Origin: a bacterium
GTDB taxonomy: Bacteria > Pseudomonadota > Gammaproteobacteria > Burkholderiales > Burkholderiaceae_C
DNA length: 64,000 nt
Assembly (NCBI GenBank): GCA_030824555.1
Contig: JAVBXK010000021.1
Location: 119,914 to 183,913, forward strand
Reading direction: 5' to 3'
The position numbers and the translations under genes were made by a program. The notes below the pieces were generated by a model. That model worked only from the letters and a program-made list of their open reading frames with translations. It was not told the DNA's origin and did not search any database. Positions within the stretch are counted from its first letter, which is position 1. Each line of letters begins with the position of its first letter. Positions 9,906-18,614 of the stretch are shown one piece after another.

Positions 9906-10022
9906 TCGGGCTTCAGGCCGATGTCAGGTGCTTGCGTAAACTACCCGGCGGAGTATCAGGAGTGGCCGCCGGCCCGTCGCAGGGCGCAAGCGGCCCGTTG
10001 GCCCATTTCACAGGACCCCGTC

Positions 10023-10268
10023 ATGACCGTTGTTAAAGACCCCGAGCGCAAGCGCGCACTGGTGCTGCGCCTCAAGCGCGTGGAAGGGCAGTTGCGTGGC
10101 ATTCAGCGTCTGATTGACGAAGACGAAGACTGCGAGAAAATCGCCCAGCAGCTGGCAGCAGCCCGCAAGGCGTTGGACAAATCGTTCTATTCGCTGGTGG
10201 GTTGCGTCATTGCGCAAGGCGACGTGCCCGCCGATGATGTGGCCGAAATGTTGACCAAGTTCTCCTGA
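10023..10268 (+). CDS. CsoR/FrmR/RcnR-family repressor, persulfide-sensor (CstR-like) type
   Basis: This 81-residue all-helical repressor belongs to the DUF156 family (RLKRVEGQLRGIQRLI at 16-31). Cys37 and Cys61 are present. The position corresponding to the copper-ligand His of CsoR, four residues before the second Cys, is Ser57. Two Cys without the His is the pattern of CstR, the persulfide sensor. The gene four bases downstream encodes a persulfide dioxygenase-rhodanese, which supports this. The start has an AGGA site seven bases upstream. It probably represses its own operon and loses DNA affinity when the cysteines are cross-linked by sulfur. Confidence 0.85.
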   Translation: MTVVKDPERKRALVLRLKRVEGQLRGIQRLIDEDEDCEKIAQQLAAARKALDKSFYSLVGCVIAQGDVPADDVAEMLTKFS

Positions 10269-10272
10269 CACC

Positions 10273-11409
10273 ATGAAACCCCTGCAGCTTTTCGATCCCG
10301 CCTCCAGTACCTACACCTACATCCTGTTCGATGCCGACACGCGCGACGCGTTGCTGATCGACCCCGTGGACGACCAGCTCGCCCGCGACTTGGCCGCGCT
10401 GCGCGAGCACGGCCTGAAGCTGGTGTGGACCGTTGAAACCCATGCCCACGCCGACCACATCACCAGCGCCGGGCTGCTGGCCGAGCACACCGGTGCCAAA
10501 ACTGCTGCGCCAGCGGGTTGCGGCATCGGCCCGGCATCGGTGCAGTTGCAAGATGGCGACACCTTGCGGTTCGGTGGCCAGGTGCTGACGGCACTCCACA
10601 CGCCCGGCCACACGGCGGGCAGCATGAGCTATGTGTGGGCAGCAGAAGGCGCGCGTCACGTGTTCACGGGAGACACGCTGCTCATCAACGGCTGTGGCCG
10701 CACCGATTTCCAGTCGGGCAGTGCCGAAGCGCTTTACCACAGCCTCACCCAGGTGCTGTTTGCGTTGCCTGACGACACCACCGTCTGGCCCGGGCACGAC
10801 TACCAGGGGCGCACCCACTCCACCATTGGCCAGGAAAAGGCCAGCAACGCGCGCGTGGCGGGCAAAACGCTGGCCGAGTTCGTGGCCATCATGGGCGGGT
10901 TGAACCTGCCGAGCCCCAAACGCATGGCCGAAGCCGTGCCGGCCAACCTGGTGTCCGGGCTCAGCACCGGTTTGCGGCACGACCTCGACGGTCTGCTGCT
11001 GGTCCACGCCCGACCGGCGCCCGGTTACGCCGGTGACGTGTCGGCACAACTGGCCTGGCAATGGGTGCAGGCTGGCGAGGCGGTGCTCGTCGACGTGCGC
11101 ACCGATGCCGAGCGCGAGTGGGTGGGCTTTGTGCCCGGCGCCACACCCGTGGCTTGGAAACAATGGCCCGGCATGGCCATGAATGCTTCGTTTGACGACG
11201 CCATCCGCCAGGCGGCCGATGGTGGCCGCAAGCTGGTGTTGCTGTGCCGCAGCGGTGTGCGCTCGATTGCGGCGGCCAAACGTGCCACCGAACTGGGCCT
11301 TGAGGCCTACAACATCCTGGAAGGGTTCGAGGGCGACCCCGACGCCGATGCCCACCGTGGGCACAAAGGCGGTTGGCGCTTTCAGGGCCTGCCCTGGCGC
11401 CAGAACTGA
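10273..11409 (+). CDS. Persulfide dioxygenase-rhodanese fusion (PRF / CstB-like)
   Basis: This is a 378-residue two-domain enzyme. The N-terminal metallo-beta-lactamase fold has the metal motif HAHADH (57-62), further ligands in HTPGHTAG and a GDTLL segment, and resembles ETHE1 persulfide dioxygenases, which oxidise glutathione persulfide to sulfite with one Fe(II). The C-terminal rhodanese domain (about 255-375) carries the active loop CRSGVRS with Cys325, which moves sulfane sulfur to sulfite or glutathione. Fusion of the two is known as PRF in Burkholderia and CstB in Staphylococcus. It lies four bases after the repressor gene, so the pair is a sulfide/persulfide detoxification operon. Confidence 0.9.
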   Translation: MKPLQLFDPASSTYTYILFDADTRDALLIDPVDDQLARDLAALREHGLKLVWTVETHAHADHITSAGLLAEHTGAKTAAPAGCGIGPASVQLQDGDTLRFGGQVLTALHTPGHTAGSMSYVWAAEGARHVFTGDTLLINGCGRTDFQSGSAEALYHSLTQVLFALPDDTTVWPGHDYQGRTHSTIGQEKASNARVAGKTLAEFVAIMGGLNLPSPKRMAEAVPANLVSGLSTGLRHDLDGLLLVHARPAPGYAGDVSAQLAWQWVQAGEAVLVDVRTDAEREWVGFVPGATPVAWKQWPGMAMNASFDDAIRQAADGGRKLVLLCRSGVRSIAAAKRATELGLEAYNILEGFEGDPDADAHRGHKGGWRFQGLPWRQN

Positions 11410-11649
11410 AGGGCAGAGAGCCTTTTGTACATCTGCACCAGCGAGCACCCGTTCGGCGTTGCAAATGCGCGCCACAGCCCAAGCCATGGCTGTGTTTTGC
11501 ACCTTGACCGGCCACGTTTTGGGATGTTGCTCTGGCATGCACGACAGATGCGCAGCCTCTGAAATGACCTTGCCGGTCGGGAAAACCCCCGCTCAACCGC
11601 CGTCGGGCGTGCGGGGAATCGCCCCTTTGGGTGGTCATAATCCCGCCTC

Positions 11650-12417
11650 ATGACGCTGCTGGCACTTGACATTGGAAACACGCGCCTGAAGTGGGCACTG
11701 TACGACGCACCTCACGTGGGGGCCAACCTGCTGGCACACGGCGCGCAGTTTCTGGAAAACATCGACAAATTGGCCGATGGCGACTGGAGCGAGCTGAGCC
11801 AACCACACTGTGTGCTCGGTTGCGTGGTGGCGGGCGATGCCGTGCGCCGCCGCGTCGAGCAACAACTGGACATCTGGGACGTGCACCCCCAATGGGTGGT
11901 GCCTTCGCTGCAGGAAGGCGGCATGACCAACGGCTACGACCATCCCGGTCGGCTCGGTGCCGACCGTTGGGTGGCCATGATCGGTGCGCGCCAGCGCGTG
12001 CTGGCGCGTGGTGCGGCCAAACCCTGCGTGGTGGTGATGGTGGGCACGGCCGTGACGGTCGAGGCCATCGATGCCGACGGGCATTTTCTGGGCGGCATCA
12101 TCCTGCCGGGGCACGGCATCATGTTGCGTGCGCTGGAGTCCGGCACCGCCGGTCTGCACGTGCCCACGGGCGACGTGTGCAATTTCCCCACCAACACCAG
12201 CGATGCCCTCACCACCGGTGGCACGTTTGCCATTGCCGGAGCCGTGCAGCGCATGGTCGACAACCTGCGCCGCCACACCGGCCAGGAGCCCGAGTGCATC
12301 ATGACCGGCGGGGCGGGCTGGAAGATGGCCCCCAGCATGTCCAACCAGGTTGAACTGGCCGACAGCCTGATTTTCGATGGCCTGCTGGAGATTGCAGGCC
12401 GCCGCTTTGCGGCCTGA
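11650..12417 (+). CDS. coaX: Type III pantothenate kinase
   Basis: This 255-residue CoaX phosphorylates pantothenate, the first step of coenzyme A synthesis. The ASKHA-fold P-loop DIGNTR (residues 7-12), the GADR motif in [15 protein letters not shown], and the phosphate motif GTAVTVEAI are visible. The usual Asp before the GTA motif is replaced by a hydrophobic residue, as also occurs in some betaproteobacterial homologues. The 240-base gap upstream holds no gene that I can recognise. Confidence 0.92.
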   Translation: MTLLALDIGNTRLKWALYDAPHVGANLLAHGAQFLENIDKLADGDWSELSQPHCVLGCVVAGDAVRRRVEQQLDIWDVHPQWVVPSLQEGGMTNGYDHPGRLGADRWVAMIGARQRVLARGAAKPCVVVMVGTAVTVEAIDADGHFLGGIILPGHGIMLRALESGTAGLHVPTGDVCNFPTNTSDALTTGGTFAIAGAVQRMVDNLRRHTGQEPECIMTGGAGWKMAPSMSNQVELADSLIFDGLLEIAGRRFAA

Positions 12418-12489
12418 CCACGGGCCCGCCAAGCAGGAGGGATGCGTGGGGTTGCCTGCCGGTTGCGCTCACATTTTGATTTGAATGAT

Positions 12490-12537
12490 TCAAAATAAAA
12501 AGAGCTTCTACCGCTTTATTGGTGGCGGACATTGCTA
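12490..12537. repeat. Degenerate REP-like palindrome after coaX
   Basis: AAAAAGAGCTTCTACCGCTTTATTGG is followed by GGCGGACATTGCTATC. This keeps the order of the dispersed element (CTCTAGCGCTTTAT, then AGCGCTAGCAGCTATC) with several substitutions. It lies in the 194-base gap between convergent coaX and the M14-type hydrolase. Confidence 0.45.
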
Positions 12538-12611
12538 TCGAGAAATCAGTTTTTTTGTGGAATTTCGGAGCGCTTTGCGGGGCCCGGAAGCCGACACCCG
12601 CGCAAACGCTC

Positions 12612-13760
12612 TCAGCCCCTTCTCAACCCATCCACCGCCTGAAACAGCCCCTGTTTGCCCTGCGCCACCACTTGTTCTCGCCACTCGGTGGTGGCCACAT
12701 AGAACGTGTCGCGCATGTGTTGCGAGATGTGCGCAGCCAAGTCAGCAGCCACCGTTTGCCCGCGCTGGCGGGCGCGGTGCAACCAGTGGTCGGCACGCAG
12801 GGCGTCGATCACCTGGGTGATGGGCACCGTGCCGTATTCCAGCGCCATGCCGGTGTAGGCCGCATCGGGGCATTCGTCGTGAATGGCTGACCACATCAGG
12901 CCGGTCAGCAAGGCCGATGTGGACGAGCCGTCGTAAATGGACGTGATGGGTGTGGCCCCGTCGTTGCTCCACCACTGCCGCGCACGGGCGATGGCTTCGG
13001 GGTCGTTCATGCCTGCCCAGATGCGTTCGCCCACGCCGCTGGGCCCCAGGCCAGTGTGCAGGTCGATCCAGGCCACGTGCTTCGCGCCTTGGCCGTGTTC
13101 GCGCAGCACGCCACGCAGGGTTTGGTTGCTCCAGGTGGGCTGGGTACCACCGAAAAACAGGCCGTCCGGGTGTGCGTGCTGCCCTTGGCTGACGGCGGCT
13201 TGGTAGCGCAGCATGCCGTTGTCGGCAATCCAACTGGCCACGGCGGCCTGATTGGTGGCATCGGGCGGCCACTGGTCGGGCAGCAGCAGGTCGTGCAGGC
13301 TCGCGTAGGGTGCGTTCAACGGCAGGGGCTGGTCAAAGCGTTGGAAGTTGCGGTTCAGGTCGACGTTTTCGTGGGTGACGCGGCGGCTGTGCGAAAACCC
13401 GTGCGGGTTCAGCGCGTGGACATACAGCACCACCACGCCGCTTTGGCGGGCGTGGGCCAGCCAGGCGGCATCGCGCAGCGCCGCCACCTGGATGCCCGAA
13501 CCGCAATGGCCTTCCACGCCATGGCAGGCGCTGCTGACGATCAGCAGCTTGTCGGCCCCGGCCGGGCCGTCGCGGGCCACGTCCATGGCCAGTGCCTCGC
13601 CTTGCGCGCCGGTCAGCGGGTGCAGGTGGTGTTGAACGGTCAGGCCTGCTGCCGCAGCCTCGGCCAGGAACAGGGTGCGCGCCTGGGCATAGGTGTCGGC
13701 AAAGCAGCTGTCGATGGCGGCGGAGGGGGCGGAAGAGGTGGCGGTGTCGGCGGCGCTCAT
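12612..13760 (-). CDS. DUF2817 family zinc carboxypeptidase-like hydrolase
   Basis: This 382-residue protein belongs to the DUF2817 branch of the M14 (carboxypeptidase/aspartoacylase) fold. Zinc ligands are visible in CHGVEGHCGSG (His80 and Glu83), and a later DLHTGLGPSG carries the third His. NPHGFSHSRRVTHENVDLNRNF is also typical of the family. Substrates of DUF2817 are not established. The start ATG at 13760 overlaps the stop of the upstream M20 amidohydrolase by four bases (ATGA), so the two are translationally coupled and may act on the same acylated or peptide substrate. Confidence 0.8.
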   Translation of the reverse strand: MSAADTATSSAPSAAIDSCFADTYAQARTLFLAEAAAAGLTVQHHLHPLTGAQGEALAMDVARDGPAGADKLLIVSSACHGVEGHCGSGIQVAALRDAAWLAHARQSGVVVLYVHALNPHGFSHSRRVTHENVDLNRNFQRFDQPLPLNAPYASLHDLLLPDQWPPDATNQAAVASWIADNGMLRYQAAVSQGQHAHPDGLFFGGTQPTWSNQTLRGVLREHGQGAKHVAWIDLHTGLGPSGVGERIWAGMNDPEAIARARQWWSNDGATPITSIYDGSSTSALLTGLMWSAIHDECPDAAYTGMALEYGTVPITQVIDALRADHWLHRARQRGQTVAADLAAHISQHMRDTFYVATTEWREQVVAQGKQGLFQAVDGLRRG

Positions 13761-14986
13761 GCGGTGGCCTTTGCCAGCCACTGCTCGACCAGCCTCACCC
13801 AGAAGCTGGCCCCCAGCGGGATGAGGGTGTCGTTGAAGTCGTAATGCGGGTTGTGCAGCATGCACGGGCCCACGTCGTGTGACAAACCGTGCCCGCCGGT
13901 TTCGTACGCACCTCGGTGGGCACCGTCGCCGTTGGCGATGAACACGTAAGCACCGGGTCGGGCTTGCAGCATGTAGGCAAAGTCCTCGGCGCCCATGGTG
14001 GGCTCTTGGGGCAGCACCTGCTCAGCCCCCACGATGCCCGCCATCACTTCGCGTGCAAACGCAGCCTCTGCCGCATGGTTGATGGTGGGCGGGTAGTTGC
14101 GGTTGAATGCAAATTCGCAGGTGGCGCCGAAGGCTGCGCTGGTGTGGGTGGCGATGTCGCGCATGCGTTGCTCGATCATGTCCAGCACCTCGATGCTGAA
14201 GGTGCGCACCGTGCCTTGGATGTCGCAGCTGTCGGGCACCACGTTGGTGGCCTCGCCGGTGTGGATCATGGTCACGCTGATCACGCCCGCGTCTACCGGC
14301 TTTTTGTTGCGGGTGATGATGGTCTGGAACGCCTGGACCATCTGGCAGGCCACAGGCACGGGGTCGATGCCGTTGTGCGGCAGCGCCGCATGGCTGCCTT
14401 TGCCACGGATGACGATGTGAAACTCGTTGCTCGACGCCATCACCGGCCCGCTGCTGACCGCGAACGTGCCCACCGGCAGGCCCGGCCAGTTGTGCATGCC
14501 GAACACGGCGTCCATGGGGAACAGGTCGAACAGGCCGTCTTTGATCATCTCGCGTGCGCCGCCACCGCCTTCTTCGGCAGGCTGGAAGATCAGGTAGGCC
14601 GTGCCGTCAAAGTCGCGGTGTGTGGCCAGGTGCTGGGCTGCTGCCAGCAGCATGGCCACATGGCCGTCGTGGCCGCAGGCGTGCATCTTGCCTTCGTGCT
14701 GGCTGGCGTGGGCAAAGGTGTTCATCTCGGTCATGGGCAGGGCGTCCATGTCGGCGCGCAGGCCGATGGCTTTGCCACATGCGCCACCGTCGCGCCCTTT
14801 GACGATGCCCACCACGCCGGTCGTGCCCAGCCCCCGGTGCACCGGAATGCCCCACTCGGTCAGCTTGGCGGCCACCAGATCGGCCGTGCGCACCTCCTGA
14901 AAGCACAGTTCGGGGTGGGCGTGGATGTCGCGGCGCACGCGCGCCATGTCGGTGGCCTGGGCAACGATGGGTTCGATGAGGTTCAT
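13757..14986 (-). CDS. M20 family amidohydrolase (hippurate / N-acyl amino acid hydrolase)
   Basis: This di-zinc amidohydrolase of 409 residues resembles hippurate and indole-acetyl-amino acid hydrolases, which split N-acyl amino acids. Family motifs are RRDIHAHPELCFQE, RADMDALPM, KMHACGHDGHVAML, the catalytic pair in QPAEEGGGG, and MHNWPGLPVG. I start at MNLIEPIV; an in-frame Met ten codons earlier exists and neither has a clear ribosome binding site. It is the first gene of a two-gene overlap with the DUF2817 hydrolase and is divergent from the molybdoenzyme. Confidence 0.85.
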   Translation of the reverse strand: MNLIEPIVAQATDMARVRRDIHAHPELCFQEVRTADLVAAKLTEWGIPVHRGLGTTGVVGIVKGRDGGACGKAIGLRADMDALPMTEMNTFAHASQHEGKMHACGHDGHVAMLLAAAQHLATHRDFDGTAYLIFQPAEEGGGGAREMIKDGLFDLFPMDAVFGMHNWPGLPVGTFAVSSGPVMASSNEFHIVIRGKGSHAALPHNGIDPVPVACQMVQAFQTIITRNKKPVDAGVISVTMIHTGEATNVVPDSCDIQGTVRTFSIEVLDMIEQRMRDIATHTSAAFGATCEFAFNRNYPPTINHAAEAAFAREVMAGIVGAEQVLPQEPTMGAEDFAYMLQARPGAYVFIANGDGAHRGAYETGGHGLSHDVGPCMLHNPHYDFNDTLIPLGASFWVRLVEQWLAKATA

Positions 14987-15111
14987 GTGGAGGGTGGTCT
15001 GGTTGGGCAACCCCATGCCGAGGGCCGGGTGGGGTTCCGTGGTAACTTGATCAGTTGCGCAGCCTGGCAGGCTGCCTGTTTAAATTATGCGTTCTCTGTC
15101 AGGAAACGTTC

Positions 15112-17409
15112 ATGTCCGCCACCCTAACCACCGACACATCCCAGGGGCAACCCGACACCCGCGCGACACACCAGGTGCGCGGTGCCTGCCCGCACGACTG
15201 CCCCGACACCTGTGCGCTGATCACCACCGTTGACTACGGCGTGGCCATCAAGGTGCAGGGCAACCCCGATCACCCGGCCACGGGTGGCGTGTTGTGCGCC
15301 AAGGTCTCCAAGTATGCCGAGCGCACGCACCACAAGGAACGGTTGCTATACCCGTTGAAGCGTGTGGGGCCCAAGGGGTTGGGCCAGTTCCAGCGCGTGA
15401 GCTGGGACGAGGCGCTGGCCGACATCGCTGCCCGCTTGCAACACATCGCCGCAGAAGACCCTCGTGCCGTGCTGCCCTACAGCTACGCCGGCACCATGGG
15501 GCTGGTGCAAGGCGAGGGCATGGCCGCACGGTTTTTTCACCGCCTGGGGGCCAGCCTGCTGGACCGCACCATCTGCGCCAGCGCCGGTGCGGATGCACTG
15601 GTGCACACGCTGGGGGCCAAGGTGGGCATGCGCATCGAGGCGTTTGCTGGGGCCAAGGTCATCGTCATCTGGGGCAGCAACTCGATCAGCAGCAACTTGC
15701 ATTTCTGGCGCCATGCGCAAGAGGCCAAGCGCCACGGCGCACGGCTGGTGTGCATCGACCCGCGCCTGAGCGAAACCGCCGAAAAATGCCATGACCACAT
15801 TGCCCTGTTGCCCGGCACCGATGCCGCGCTGGCGCTGGCGCTGATGCACGAGTTCACCGTCAACGGCTGGCTCGACGACGACTACATTGCCCGCCACACC
15901 CTGGGGTGGGATAGTTTCATTGATAAAAAAGGCACCCAGCGCAATCTGAAAGATCGTTGTTTGCTATGGACACCAGAGCGAGCGGCGGCGGTGTGCGGCA
16001 TCGACGCGCAAGCCATCCGCGACCTGGCGCGCCTGATGGGCGAAACCGCCTGCCGTGGCGAGCCCGTGGCCATCCGCCTGAACTACGGCATGCAGCGCGT
16101 GCGCGGTGGTGGCAACGCCGTGCGTGCCGTCGCCTGCCTGCCCGCGCTGCTGGGCAGCTGGCGGCATGCGTCGGGCGGGCTGCTGCTGTCCAGTTCGGGC
16201 ACGTTCCCCATTCAGCGAGAGGCCCTGTTCCGCCCTGACTTGCTGGCGCTGGGGCTGGCAGGCCGCCCGGCACGCACCGTCAACATGAGCCAGATTGGCG
16301 ACGTGCTGACCGCGCAGGCAGGCGACGCGGTACTCGCCGGTGGCCCGCCCGTGCGTGCGCTGGTGGTCTACAACAGCAACCCCGTGGCCGTGGCCCCCGA
16401 GTCGGGCAAAGTGGTACAGGGCTTTGCGCGAGAAGACCTGTTCACCGTGGTGCTGGAGCAGTTCCAGACCGATACCGCCGACTACGCCGATTACATCTTG
16501 CCCGCCACCACGCAGCTGGAGCACTGGGACATCCACACCAGCTACGGCCACACCGATGTGCTGCTCAACCGCCCGGCCATCGCCCCGCTGGGCGAGTGCA
16601 AGCCCAACACCCAGGTGTTCAGGGAACTGGCTGCCCGCATGGGGCTGACGGGCACAGGGTCGACAGACACCTGTTTTGTGGATGACGACGAAACGCTGTG
16701 TCGTGCCGCCTTCGCGCAGCCGAAGTCCGGTTTGTCAGCTGACGGCGAAGCAATGGGTGGCGATGCCAGCAGGGCAGCCAGTGGTGCAGATGGCGTGTCG
16801 TTTGACCTCCTGCTGGCTCAAGGCTTTGCACCGCTGCCGGTCCACTTGGCACCCGCTGCACCGTTTGCCAACGGGGGCTTTGCCACACCGTCTGGCCAAT
16901 GCGAGTTTTTCAGCCAGCGCCTGGTCGACACGGGGCTGGACGGCCTGCCCGACCACGTGCCCAACCTGGAGGCCGTGGCCAGCAACCCCGCCTTGGCCGC
17001 ACGCTACCCGCTGGCCATGATTTCGCCACCGGCACGCAACTTTCTCAACTCCACCTTCGTGAACGTGCAAAGTCTGCGCAACATCGAAGGCGAACCGCTG
17101 CTGGAGCTGTGCGCTGCCGACGCCGCCGCACGCGGCATTGCCCACGGCGACCTGGTGCGGGTGTTCAACGACCGGGGCAGCTACCACTGCACCGCCCGTA
17201 TCAGCCACCGCGCACGGCCGGGCGTGGTCAACGGGCTGGGCGTGTGGTGGCGCAAACTGGGGGTGCGGGGCACCAACGTGAACGAAGTCACCAGCCAGGC
17301 GCTGACCGACCTGGGCGGCGGCCCCACGTTCTACGACTGCCTGGTGCAGGTCGAGCGCGTGGCGGCGGGGGCCGCGCCGGTGGATGCGTCTGTGGGTGCG
17401 GCGGCTTAG
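15112..17409 (+). CDS. Molybdopterin-dependent oxidoreductase, DMSO reductase family
   Basis: This 765-residue protein has an N-terminal 4Fe-4S motif (Cys26, Cys30, Cys34 and Cys62) followed by molybdopterin-guanine-dinucleotide binding domains (WGSNSISSNLH, then CIDPRLSETAEKC). The C-terminal dinucleotide-binding region starts near PARNFLNSTF. No Tat signal is seen, so it should be cytoplasmic. ATG at 15112 has AGGA seven bases upstream; longer starts at 15055 lack support. The physiological substrate is not evident. Residues about 267-285 are encoded by an AT-rich patch that may be a decayed palindromic repeat. Confidence 0.85.
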   Translation: MSATLTTDTSQGQPDTRATHQVRGACPHDCPDTCALITTVDYGVAIKVQGNPDHPATGGVLCAKVSKYAERTHHKERLLYPLKRVGPKGLGQFQRVSWDEALADIAARLQHIAAEDPRAVLPYSYAGTMGLVQGEGMAARFFHRLGASLLDRTICASAGADALVHTLGAKVGMRIEAFAGAKVIVIWGSNSISSNLHFWRHAQEAKRHGARLVCIDPRLSETAEKCHDHIALLPGTDAALALALMHEFTVNGWLDDDYIARHTLGWDSFIDKKGTQRNLKDRCLLWTPERAAAVCGIDAQAIRDLARLMGETACRGEPVAIRLNYGMQRVRGGGNAVRAVACLPALLGSWRHASGGLLLSSSGTFPIQREALFRPDLLALGLAGRPARTVNMSQIGDVLTAQAGDAVLAGGPPVRALVVYNSNPVAVAPESGKVVQGFAREDLFTVVLEQFQTDTADYADYILPATTQLEHWDIHTSYGHTDVLLNRPAIAPLGECKPNTQVFRELAARMGLTGTGSTDTCFVDDDETLCRAAFAQPKSGLSADGEAMGGDASRAASGADGVSFDLLLAQGFAPLPVHLAPAAPFANGGFATPSGQCEFFSQRLVDTGLDGLPDHVPNLEAVASNPALAARYPLAMISPPARNFLNSTFVNVQSLRNIEGEPLLELCAADAAARGIAHGDLVRVFNDRGSYHCTARISHRARPGVVNGLGVWWRKLGVRGTNVNEVTSQALTDLGGGPTFYDCLVQVERVAAGAAPVDASVGAAA
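15908..15972. repeat. AT-rich insert in the molybdoenzyme gene, possible decayed REP-like element
   Basis: The stretch starts GATAGTTTCATTGATAAAA and ends GTTGTTTGCTATGG. Its base use clearly differs from the flanking GC-rich codons. It resembles the dispersed element in outline (GGC-CC-AGCGC, then GCTAT) but is strongly diverged. Confidence 0.3.
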
Positions 17410-17483
17410 GCAGGCGGAGGTCGCGCTTGTTCGCTGTCAACGCACAGGCCGCAGCCGTGCAGCAGGCTGCCACCACCCCAGCC

Positions 17484-18614
17484 ATGCAGCGTGCCGCCCG
17501 TTTGGTTGGCCTGCTGGCGGTGGTTGCGCTGGTCGGCTGCGCGGGCAATGGCCCCACCGGTGAGCCGGGGCTGGGGTACTACTGGCAATCGGTGAGCGGC
17601 CACTGGGCCTTGATGAACGCCGCCCGCCCCGTGGACGACTGGCTGGCCGACCCCGCTGTCAACCCGGCGTTGAAAACCCGGCTGGCCCTGACCCAGCGCA
17701 TGCGCCGCTTTGCCGTCACCGAGCTGGGCTTGCCCGACAACGCCAGCTACACCCGCTACGCCGACCTGAAGCGCCCCGCCGCCGTGTGGAACGTGGTGGC
17801 CACGCCCGAACTGTCGCTGGATTTGCAAACCTGGTGCTACCCCGTCTTGGGTTGTGCGGGCTACCGGGGCTACTTCAACCACGCCGAGGCAGAGGCCTTT
17901 GCTGCCAGCCTGACTGCGCAGGGGCTGGAGGCGGCGGTGTACCCCGTGCCCGCGTATTCCACCCTGGGGTGGATGAACTGGGTCGGTGGCGACCCGCTGC
18001 TCAACACCTTCCTGGGGCATGTGAAAGGTGAGGTGGCGCGGTTGGTGTTCCATGAACTGGCGCACCAAGTGGTGTATGCCTCAGGCGACACGGCCTTCAA
18101 CGAGTCCTATGCCACGGCGGTGGAGCGCCTGGGTGGCCAGCGTTGGCTGGCGCAGCATGGCAGCGAGCAGGCACGGGCCGACTATGCGGTGTTTGACCAA
18201 CGTCGGCAGGCGTTTCGCGCCCTCACACGGCAAACGCGGTTGAATTTAGAGGAAATTTATGCCGCAGCGCTTTTGCATAAAGCGCTACCAGCTATATATT
18301 TTGATGCGAATCGACTGCGCGCCGCCAAAACGGCCGAGCTGGCACGTTTTCGCGCCCGCTATGCCGAACTGAAGGCCGCCTGGGGCGGCTACAGCGGGTA
18401 CGACGCCTGGGTGGCCCGCAGCAACAACGCCACGTTTGCGCTGCAGGCCGCGTATGACCAGTGGGTGCCCGCGTTCGAAGCCCTGTTTGCACGCGAGGGG
18501 CACGACTTCGCCCGCTTCCACGTGGCCGTGCAGGCCCTGGCGAACCTGCCGACCGATCAGCGCCGAGAGGCGCTGACGGCGCTGACGCGGCTCAGCCCGC
18601 CGCCGGCTTCCTGA
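17484..18614 (+). CDS. Lipoprotein aminopeptidase (DUF2265 / COG4324)
   Basis: This 376-residue protein has a leader with the lipobox LVGC near residue 20 and should be membrane-anchored in the periplasm. The zinc motif HELAH (190-194), followed by FNESYATAVE supplying a Glu ligand, places it with the putative aminopeptidases of COG4324. ATG at 17484 starts just before the leader; the frame is open much further upstream over the molybdoenzyme gene but that is not coding. A strong copy of the dispersed palindrome encodes residues about 259-273 in frame. The 3' end overlaps the convergent DUF3141 gene by 23 bases. Confidence 0.8.
   Translation: MQRAARLVGLLAVVALVGCAGNGPTGEPGLGYYWQSVSGHWALMNAARPVDDWLADPAVNPALKTRLALTQRMRRFAVTELGLPDNASYTRYADLKRPAAVWNVVATPELSLDLQTWCYPVLGCAGYRGYFNHAEAEAFAASLTAQGLEAAVYPVPAYSTLGWMNWVGGDPLLNTFLGHVKGEVARLVFHELAHQVVYASGDTAFNESYATAVERLGGQRWLAQHGSEQARADYAVFDQRRQAFRALTRQTRLNLEEIYAAALLHKALPAIYFDANRLRAAKTAELARFRARYAELKAAWGGYSGYDAWVARSNNATFALQAAYDQWVPAFEALFAREGHDFARFHVAVQALANLPTDQRREALTALTRLSPPPAS
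18259..18302. repeat. REP-like palindrome inside the aminopeptidase gene
   Basis: AGCGCTTT (18266-18273), a five-base loop and AAAGCGCT (18279-18286) form a perfect 8-bp stem. They are followed by ACCAGCTATATATTTT, the flank expected for this element. It is translated as IYAAALLHKALPAIYFD without breaking the frame. Confidence 0.75.

Larger units (their letters stand above)
9558..10022. other. icmF / csoR-type intergenic region
   Basis: This is a 465-base divergent gap. It contains the icmF upstream region with a 22-bp perfect palindrome (9661-9682) and two consecutive pentanucleotide arrays (9816-9905). A good ribosome binding site for the repressor gene lies at 10012-10015 (AGGA). Apart from these I see no gene in it. 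The frame of the repressor is open far upstream through the arrays, but nothing there resembles protein. Confidence 0.7.

Noticed and set aside
9054..10022. N-terminal extension of the CsoR-type repressor through the pentanucleotide arrays
   Set aside because: The family is about 80-90 residues, the ATG at 10023 has a good AGGA site, and the upstream residues are low-complexity or antisense to icmF.
13761..13865. Longer start for the DUF2817 hydrolase
   Set aside because: It would overlap the M20 gene by over 100 bases; the ATGA overlap at 13757-13760 is the normal coupled arrangement.
16899..17483. Upstream extension of the aminopeptidase
   Set aside because: It overlaps the end of the molybdoenzyme gene in another frame, is Arg-rich and precedes a clear lipoprotein leader.
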